From Bog-159 sp035541265 (GTDB lineage Bacteria > Acidobacteriota > Terriglobia > Bryobacterales > Bryobacteraceae), in the NCBI GenBank assembly GCA_035541265.1, contig DATKNQ010000141.1:1-64000 (forward strand): DNA of 64,000 nucleotides. The letters are read 5' to 3'. Within the stretch, counting starts at the first letter, position 1. The number at the start of each line of letters is the position of its first letter. Shown one piece after another: positions 58,587 through 64,000 of this stretch. The notes beneath the pieces were generated by a model. That model had not been told where the DNA came from. It made no database searches and saw only the letters and a list, made by a program, of their open reading frames with translations. The position numbers and the translations under genes were made by a program.

Positions 58587-59458
58587 CGAGCCGGAACCTG
58601 CGCTTCCACGGGCGCCACCACGCCGCGCAGCCATTCCAGGCTGCGCTCGATCATAGGTCCGCCCTGCCCCTCGCATTCGATACTCAGCACGCCATGGTAG
58701 CCCGCGCGAACCAGCATCTCGATACAGCGGACAATGTTCGCCGCGTTGATGCCATCGCCCAATGCGCAGTGGCTCACCGCGATGCCGGTCAACTCGCCCC
58801 GGGCAGCCGCAGCCAGGCTTTCGCTGACATCCTTGATGTGGACGTGGCTGACCTTCCGGATCAGCCGCTCCAGAAATGCCGGCGGATCCTGCCCTGCAAT
58901 AAAGGTATTGCCGGTATCCATGTTCATGCGCAGGAATGGGGAATCGACGAACTCTAGCATCTCCGCCATGATCTCGGGACGAGTCGTGAAATACCCGTGC
59001 GGCTCGATGTTGATGGTGATCTCGTAACCTTCCGCCACCGGTACGATGGCCCGATAAAGTCCGCGCATCATATCGAGTGCCTCGCGTTCGGTCATGCCCT
59101 TCGGCGGGAAGCGATCATCCGTGGTATCCACACGCGGGCAACCCGCCAGCTTGGCCCAGCGGATGGTGTGCAGGATATACTCGACACCCAGAGTGGCGCC
59201 CTGCGGCACGGAAAGGGGGAACGCGGCGTCGATTTGGGAGAATGCGATTTCCAGTTTCTCCATTTTCCGGTGCAATTCCAACGGGTCCTGCCACAGGGCT
59301 ACGTGTGGCTGGTAGCCCAGCCCATGAATCCAGCTCACGCCATCGATCGCGCCACACTCGATATAGTGCAGGCTCTGGCGGTGTGCCCACTCCAGGCACT
59401 GATCGAAGCTCCAATAGCTGGAATTGAACGCATCCGTGTGAAATCCAATGGAGAGCAT
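58583..59458 (-). CDS. Sugar-phosphate isomerase/epimerase-like TIM-barrel protein
   Basis: A 291-residue xylose-isomerase-like barrel. Metal ligands are visible in INIEPHGYF (Glu), MNMDTGNTF (Asp), VSHVHIKDVSES (His) and LSIECEGQGG (Glu). It would isomerise or epimerise a keto sugar. It heads an operon with the ThuA and oxidoreductase genes, a grouping typical of 3-keto-glycoside catabolism. Confidence 0.87.
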   Translation of the reverse strand: MLSIGFHTDAFNSSYWSFDQCLEWAHRQSLHYIECGAIDGVSWIHGLGYQPHVALWQDPLELHRKMEKLEIAFSQIDAAFPLSVPQGATLGVEYILHTIRWAKLAGCPRVDTTDDRFPPKGMTEREALDMMRGLYRAIVPVAEGYEITINIEPHGYFTTRPEIMAEMLEFVDSPFLRMNMDTGNTFIAGQDPPAFLERLIRKVSHVHIKDVSESLAAAARGELTGIAVSHCALGDGINAANIVRCIEMLVRAGYHGVLSIECEGQGGPMIERSLEWLRGVVAPVEAQVPAR

Positions 59459-59574
59459 ACGCGTGACTCCAGGCTCATTATAGCGGCTTTGCAGATTTAG
59501 AGGCCTACTTCTCTCTAATCCCGCGGCCGCTCAGCAGGAACAATAGAACGGATTCTCGAGCGACTCATTGGCGC

Positions 59575-61191
59575 CTATTTGGAGGCAGCCTGCTGAGAGC
59601 CGGCGAAGCTTCTGGCGTGGGCGAGTTCGGGGCGGGCCGAGTCGTGGCCGTTGTTGGTGGATTTGAGCAGCGCCGCATAATAGAACTGCGCCTTCGCCGG
59701 CTCACCCGCGGCCTCTGCAGCCCGGCCCGCGTTATAGAGCCCGTTCAGCCGGTTGGGGCTAAGCTTCAGCGCAACTTCGTACTCGTCCAGGGCCTGCTTT
59801 GGACGGCCGAACTCCAGCAGCATATCGGCGAGCATCTCGCGCGCTGGAATGTCTACTTCGGCCTGGCCCACCTTGTCCTGCAAATCGGCCGCCGTCCGCA
59901 TGTTCGCCAGCGCCTCTTTCTCGTTGCCTTCCGCGAACGCGGTCCACGCCAGCACCTCGCCACGCTCGATCTTCGGACCCGTCCCCTCGACCATGTATGC
60001 GTGTTTGCCTCTCTTGACCTCGGCCATCAACGCGTCGTACCGGGCGAGGTCGGCCCGCGCCTGCCCGGCGTTCCGCAGCCGTCCGTCGGCCACCACGCGC
60101 GCCCAGTACACCAGGGTCGCTATCTCCGGCGGCGACCCCGCCAACGGCTCCAACGCCGCGGCGGATTGCCAATCTCGCATCTCCAGCGCATAGAACGCCG
60201 GCAGTTTCGTCCGATAGTACGGAATCATCCCAGCCATGCGGTCTGACCCCATGTCCGGCATCGACGCGATGGCCTTCAGCGCCATTGCGTTTTGTTCCAG
60301 CACCGACTTCGCGCGCGCATCCTGGCCGCTTTGCAGATAGGCATACAGCAGAAAGTCGTAGGAGTGCGGTTCATCCATGATGCCGCTCAAGCCGCGCGCC
60401 TCGGCCGCTTGCGCCGCCGCCAGTGAGCCCAGTTGCGAGGCTATGTCCTGCCGCCACATCCCCAGCCGCGCATAAATATGTCCGGGCATGTGGAAGGCGT
60501 GCGCGCCGGACTGCGCGATCTCGCCATAGTGGCCGGCCGCGGCCAGACCCTCGGCGGCCATCACCGGGTTGTCACAGGAGTGGATGATGTAGTGCACCAC
60601 ACCCGGATTGTCCGGATACCTTGCGAACAGCGGCTTGAGCACCGCCATCGCCTGACGCTCCTGTGCCACACTCGAATCGTCCGGCGCCTTGGCGGCCAGC
60701 AGTGACAACGCGTAGAAGGCGCCCGCGTCCACGTCGTCCGGATATTCGGCGTACACTTTGGCCATCGCCGCCGAGTAGGCTGCTACGCGGGCCGGATATT
60801 TCTCCGCGCCCGGATGATAGAAACCGGCCAACGCCGCAATGTAAGCGCGCTCGCGGGCGGTGCCGGCGTGCAAGGATTGCGCTTTGCGCATCTCGGCCCA
60901 TCCGAGCTTCATGCTCTCCGCGTCGGGGCGGCCCCAGATTTGGTGAAAGAAGCTCATGGCCACGCCCCAGTGCGCCATCGTGCAGCCCGGGTCGCTCTTC
61001 GCCAGGCGCTGGAACTGGGCGCGCGCCTCTTCGTACCAAAAGTCGTGTAGCAGAGCGACGCCGCGGTCGAATGGTTGCGATGGCGGCGCGCAGGAGACCG
61101 GAAACCGGACCGTGCCCAGCCGTTCCGCAGCCGGCTGTGCTGCCACCGGGATCGCCATCAGCATAGCCAGGAGGGGTACCAGTGTTTTCAT
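59575..61191 (-). CDS. Secreted TPR-repeat protein
   Basis: A 538-residue protein with a signal peptide (about 1-19). Helical repeats run from about 40 to 520, including GVALLHDFWYEEARAQFQRL and a C-terminal ALDEYEVALKLSPNRLNGLY TPR. HWGVAMSFFHQIWG and HAFHMPGHIYARLGMW with many His/Trp are conserved in this acidobacterial group. The function is unknown; it may hold a partner in the periplasm. Confidence 0.78.
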   Translation of the reverse strand: MKTLVPLLAMLMAIPVAAQPAAERLGTVRFPVSCAPPSQPFDRGVALLHDFWYEEARAQFQRLAKSDPGCTMAHWGVAMSFFHQIWGRPDAESMKLGWAEMRKAQSLHAGTARERAYIAALAGFYHPGAEKYPARVAAYSAAMAKVYAEYPDDVDAGAFYALSLLAAKAPDDSSVAQERQAMAVLKPLFARYPDNPGVVHYIIHSCDNPVMAAEGLAAAGHYGEIAQSGAHAFHMPGHIYARLGMWRQDIASQLGSLAAAQAAEARGLSGIMDEPHSYDFLLYAYLQSGQDARAKSVLEQNAMALKAIASMPDMGSDRMAGMIPYYRTKLPAFYALEMRDWQSAAALEPLAGSPPEIATLVYWARVVADGRLRNAGQARADLARYDALMAEVKRGKHAYMVEGTGPKIERGEVLAWTAFAEGNEKEALANMRTAADLQDKVGQAEVDIPAREMLADMLLEFGRPKQALDEYEVALKLSPNRLNGLYNAGRAAEAAGEPAKAQFYYAALLKSTNNGHDSARPELAHARSFAGSQQAASK

Positions 61192-61450
61192 CGTGGATCA
61201 GTATATCAGTTGCGCCATCCGCGGCAGGCTGAACGATCGATCCCACGCACGCTACGAGACGGCCGAACACCTGCTGCGGCAGTCGCGAGTGCCTACTTAG
61301 TTAGTCCATACTTCGTCCTCTGGGGAGACGTAGAACATCGGTTCCTCGACCTAAGCGGGCAGCGTCTTGCTGGTGTAGAGAAGTCCCGGACTGTTAAAGC
61401 GAGCTCGCTGAATCGTGTACAATCCACCAGCCAGTTACAGCCTGGTTAGT
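61192..61450. other. Gene-free interval
   Basis: About 260 bases between two - strand genes. CCAG and CTGG arms near 61430 suggest a weak hairpin. No gene is supported. Confidence 0.35.
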
Positions 61451-62839
61451 CTAGAACACGTTGTAATTAAGCATCACATAGGGGTAGGTGTAAGACCGCG
61501 CGTGATGCGTGCGCAGCAGGAAGTCACCCGACTGGATGTAGCCGACACCCGCGCCGAGTTCCAGATTCCGATTGAGCCGGTATGACGCCTGGACGTCAAA
61601 CTCGTGGCCGATGTGCGTGCCCGACTTGCCCGTCGGATCGCGCGCCACAACCGTGCCGGAGGCGCTGTAGAAAGCATCGTTGGGGCTGGCCAGCCACCAG
61701 TCGTTGTACGCGCCGGCCAGCATCCAATTGCGCCGCAGCGAGATTCGTGCGCCCGTACGGTAAGACTTCAGGTTCTGCCAGGCGATCTGGTCAGCCAGGC
61801 CGTGATGGTCGTGGATATTGGGATAGAGCTGATCGAACGTTCCGTGTACGCCGTCTCTCGGGTTCCTGTCACCCGATGCGAAATCATATTTCACGAACAC
61901 GCGCGGCTTGAAGCGGTTCGAGCGAAAGGTGTACCCGGCTATGCCACTCCAGGCCCAAGCCCGAATCTGGTCCGGGCCGATATCTCCGAATTGGCCTACG
62001 GTTTCCAAGTCGTAATCGAATGGGCGCGCCGTACCCGCCCAGCGGACGCCGGTGGTCTTCTCGTCGAGCTTGGCCAGGTGGCCTTCTTCGGTTTTGATGC
62101 CGGGTGTCAGCCGCCAGAGCACATACGGCTCAATGGTCGACGATGGAATCCAGTTCTTCAGCGCGGTGTAGATGCCGTCGAAGTTGTTTCCCGGCTGGTG
62201 GTGGCTGAGCCCGTTATCACCGTTGATGACCGGCGCGGCGGCAAATATGTTCACGCGGACCGAGTTGTGTTTCACAGCCAGCATGGCGGCGTCGTAGCCG
62301 CGCGAAGCGTTGCGCCAGTAGGCGGTGCCCACCAGGCGCATGTGGCCAAATGCCAGATCCTGACGGCCTACCCGCAAGCTGATGGGACCTTCGTCGAGAT
62401 CTCCGAAGTCGACATAAGCGCGTCGCAGATCCCAAGTGCTTTGATAAGGCGGCCCCAACACCCCCTTCTTCCAAAACGCATCGGCATCCTGCAGTTCCAC
62501 GAATGTTTTCATCCAATGGGTGGGCTTGATCAGCATTCCCAGACGGAACCGCGTCAGCAAGTACGTATCGGAGTTTCCGGGCTGGAAACCTCCAGCGCTG
62601 TAAGACTCCAGGCGGGTGCGATATCCGGCAGTGAAACACACCCAATCGGGTAGTTTCTCGTTCATCTCCGCGATTGGTGAGAATCGGGCGGCGGGAACAT
62701 CCTCATCCACCGGCCGGTTGGCGCTGACCCGGCTGCCGCCCGGATTGTCCACGATGCATTGCGCCGCGGCGGGAACGGCCGCGGCAAGCATCGAGAGGAG
62801 CATCGCCCAATGTGAGACCCCTACGAAGCTTCTCGTCAT
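61451..62839 (-). CDS. Alginate-export-type outer-membrane porin
   Basis: A 462-residue beta-barrel with a signal peptide (about 1-27). The domain's signature strands appear in FTAGYRTRLESYSAGGFQPG, YLLTRFRLGMLIKPTHWMKT and ISLRVGRQDLAFGHMRLVGT with the C-terminal aromatic VMLNYNVF. It probably lets small organic acids or sugars cross the outer membrane. The start overlaps the TauE stop (ATGA), so it is in that operon. Confidence 0.86.
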   Translation of the reverse strand: MTRSFVGVSHWAMLLSMLAAAVPAAAQCIVDNPGGSRVSANRPVDEDVPAARFSPIAEMNEKLPDWVCFTAGYRTRLESYSAGGFQPGNSDTYLLTRFRLGMLIKPTHWMKTFVELQDADAFWKKGVLGPPYQSTWDLRRAYVDFGDLDEGPISLRVGRQDLAFGHMRLVGTAYWRNASRGYDAAMLAVKHNSVRVNIFAAAPVINGDNGLSHHQPGNNFDGIYTALKNWIPSSTIEPYVLWRLTPGIKTEEGHLAKLDEKTTGVRWAGTARPFDYDLETVGQFGDIGPDQIRAWAWSGIAGYTFRSNRFKPRVFVKYDFASGDRNPRDGVHGTFDQLYPNIHDHHGLADQIAWQNLKSYRTGARISLRRNWMLAGAYNDWWLASPNDAFYSASGTVVARDPTGKSGTHIGHEFDVQASYRLNRNLELGAGVGYIQSGDFLLRTHHARSYTYPYVMLNYNVF

Positions 62840-63657
62840 ATCATCAAGAACCCGATAACGTAAGTGAGGGCCAAGCCTGTCACCAGAACTCCGAGAACGC
62901 CCCGGATCCAGCGCTCGGGCAAGCGCTTCTGAAGCCGTGCGCCCAAATAGCCGCCGGCCAGGCCGCCCACGCCAAACAGAAGACCCAAGGCCCAATCGGG
63001 CCGTACGGCCGTGCTAGCGGCGAGGGCCGTCCGGCTGAACACCTCGAAGGAGGCGACACCCACCGCCGAAGTCGCCCATGTGCCAAGCAATGCCGCGCCC
63101 GCAATCGCGCGGGCGGGCAGCCGTAAGACCGTCATGGCAAATGGCGCGATCATGGCCCCACCGCCTACTCCGTAAATTCCGCCAACGATTCCGGCAATCA
63201 ATGCCGCGGCCATCAGCGGGCGGCGATGGAACGCGGGGACTCCATCGGGATTCGCGGTCGGTGAGGGCGCCGTGTGGACCAGGAGGCGAACACCAAGGTA
63301 AAGCAGTACACATCCAACGAAGAGTTTTGCGTAGCGTGGGCCGGGCAGGAAGCGAATGCGGATGATGGCTCCCAGGAAAACGCCGGGCAGAGTTCCGGCC
63401 ATGACGGCCCACGCCACGTCCCAGGCCATGCGGCGCTCACGAATATACTGCGCAATGGCGCCGGGCGTGGCAACCAGGTTATAGATCAGATTCGTGGGCG
63501 TGACCGCGGGGGTCACGAAACCGAGCACGCTGATCTGAAAGGGCAGGAGCAAAAAGGCCCCTGAGATCCCAGCCGGAGCTGTCAACAAGGCCACCAGAAA
63601 CGCGGCGGCCGGCGGGAGCCAGAATGAGCACTCGACCCCCGAAACGGGAAAACGCAT
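62836..63657 (-). CDS. TauE/SafE-family membrane transporter
   Basis: A 273-residue protein with about eight helices. Both halves carry the Gly-rich signatures AFLVALLTAPAGISGAFLLL and AGIVGGIYGVGGGAMIAPFA. Members export sulfite, sulfoacetate or take up organosulfonates. With a downstream porin and upstream small membrane proteins the substrate may be an anion. A Cys near the N-terminus is isolated. Confidence 0.88.
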   Translation of the reverse strand: MRFPVSGVECSFWLPPAAAFLVALLTAPAGISGAFLLLPFQISVLGFVTPAVTPTNLIYNLVATPGAIAQYIRERRMAWDVAWAVMAGTLPGVFLGAIIRIRFLPGPRYAKLFVGCVLLYLGVRLLVHTAPSPTANPDGVPAFHRRPLMAAALIAGIVGGIYGVGGGAMIAPFAMTVLRLPARAIAGAALLGTWATSAVGVASFEVFSRTALAASTAVRPDWALGLLFGVGGLAGGYLGARLQKRLPERWIRGVLGVLVTGLALTYVIGFLMI

Positions 63658-63670
63658 GCGGGCCTCGCGC

Positions 63671-63913
63671 TTAAGTGCGAAAGAACGCGCCGCTAGCCCA
63701 CATCAACACCACAAGCAGGAAGACGCCGAGCAGGATGCTCCAGAGGACCAACTTCTTCTCGATCGGCAGCAGCGGCTCGTATGGCATCTTTTGAAGCTCT
63801 TCGGCGAGTTTCGGCTGCTCCGCAGCCTTGGGTGGCGCGGCCGGCGCGGTTTGTGGCGCCGGTTTCGGCACATCGGCCGTGCTCACCCTCTCGGCAACCG
63901 GGGTGTGTTTCAT
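63671..63913 (-). CDS. Small Pro/Ala-rich membrane protein
   Basis: An 80-residue protein with a disordered Pro/Ala-rich N-terminal half (PKPAPQTAPAAPPKAAEQPK) and one C-terminal helix (LVLWSILLGVFLLVVLMWA). It lies 13 bases before the TauE start and 11 bases after the partial gene, so it is in the same operon. Its function is unknown. Confidence 0.68.
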   Translation of the reverse strand: MKHTPVAERVSTADVPKPAPQTAPAAPPKAAEQPKLAEELQKMPYEPLLPIEKKLVLWSILLGVFLLVVLMWASGAFFRT

Positions 63914-63924
63914 ATATGTGATCC

Positions 63925-64000
63925 TTAAGCGACGGGCGGCTGGATACCGTGGAAGAAGATCCAGGAAATAGCCAGGCCGATCCAGACAATGAAACCGAAC
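63925..64000 (-). CDS. Partial membrane protein gene, 3' end only
   Basis: The last 24 residues read FGFIVWIGLAISWIFFHGIQ then PPVA and TAA; the rest lies past the window edge. It ends in a membrane helix, perhaps the last of an anion transporter. It is the most upstream visible gene of the TauE/porin operon. Confidence 0.55.
   Translation of the reverse strand, partial: FGFIVWIGLAISWIFFHGIQPPVA

Noticed and set aside
62840..62995. N-terminal extension of the porin frame
   Set aside because: It lies inside the TauE gene; the ATG at 62839 gives a proper signal peptide and an ATGA overlap.
1..64000. CRISPR arrays, rRNA genes, intact insertion sequences or prophage
   Set aside because: No regularly spaced repeats, ribosomal sequences, transposase motifs or phage structural genes were found.

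Overview
The window reads as chromosomal DNA of an acidobacterium, most likely of the Solibacter/Bryobacter kind (inference). The evidence is high GC with GTG and TTG starts, two adjacent secreted proteins of the VWFA-related family that is largely confined to Acidobacteria, many Tat-exported Gfo/Idh/MocA oxidoreductases, ThuA and TIM-barrel sugar genes, a GH127 glycosidase, tricorn-like S41 protease, an Oar-type TonB receptor relic, and lineage-type hypothetical proteins. No rRNA, CRISPR array, intact insertion sequence or prophage is visible.

Layout. 1-3.4 kb: a tightly overlapping trio (GCS2/YbdK amidoligase, M29 aminopeptidase, ATP-grasp-like protein). 3.4-7.6 kb: alcohol dehydrogenase, Tat-exported esterase, then a decayed stretch with a palindromic element, a TonB-receptor relic and a lineage-specific hypothetical gene. 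7.8-12.1 kb: enolase-superfamily enzyme, CPBP membrane protease, Gfo/Idh/MocA oxidoreductase and FG-GAP protein. 12.2-17.2 kb: a surface-glycan block (two GT2 enzymes, DUF2304, a TMTC-like membrane TPR protein, GT4). 17.2-22.6 kb: BlaI-type repressor, YhaM-like nuclease and SurA, head-to-head with Skp, followed by citrate synthase. 22.6-23.96 kb: an accessory patch with a Fic/VbhA toxin-antitoxin pair and a HigA-like antitoxin whose toxin is reduced to a stub. 24-28.9 kb: DAHP synthase behind what looks like a complete aromatic-amino-acid transcription attenuator with its own leader peptide, then the two VWFA-related proteins. 29-35.6 kb: small membrane genes (one frameshifted), class II photolyase, radical SAM/SPASM protein, a DUF1801/SRPBCC/ArsR unit, and a GAF-hemD-efp run. 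35.8-41.8 kb: MFS transporter, SMP-30 lactonase, a half-length TauE protein, a GT2 and a DinB protein. 41.9-50.3 kb: a glycosidase relic, GH127, serine hydrolase, an HTH relic, the large tricorn-like protease and tRNA-Arg(TCG). 50.3-55.6 kb: EgtD-like methyltransferase, fabI, an oxidoreductase, recG and rsmD. 55.6-64 kb: a sugar operon (TIM-barrel isomerase, ThuA, Gfo/Idh/MocA), a secreted TPR protein, and a TauE/porin operon that runs off the window.

How the parts fit. Much of the gene content serves a soil heterotroph that attacks plant or microbial polysaccharides and modified sugars. Housekeeping genes (citrate synthase, fabI, recG, rsmD, hemD, efp, DAHP synthase, surA/skp) are interleaved with these. 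Accessory insertions and relics sit at 6.5-7.6, 22.6-23.96, 28.9-29.3, 31.8-33.7, 41.8-42.1 and 45.9-46.4 kb. The strongest candidate for something undescribed is the leader peptide and antiterminator/terminator upstream of the DAHP synthase gene (25931-26101). Next are the amidoligase/peptidase/ATP-grasp trio, the enolase-superfamily protein lacking usual ligands, the EF-P with an atypical tip loop, and a two-hairpin repeat present twice. All family assignments were made by eye; no search was run.
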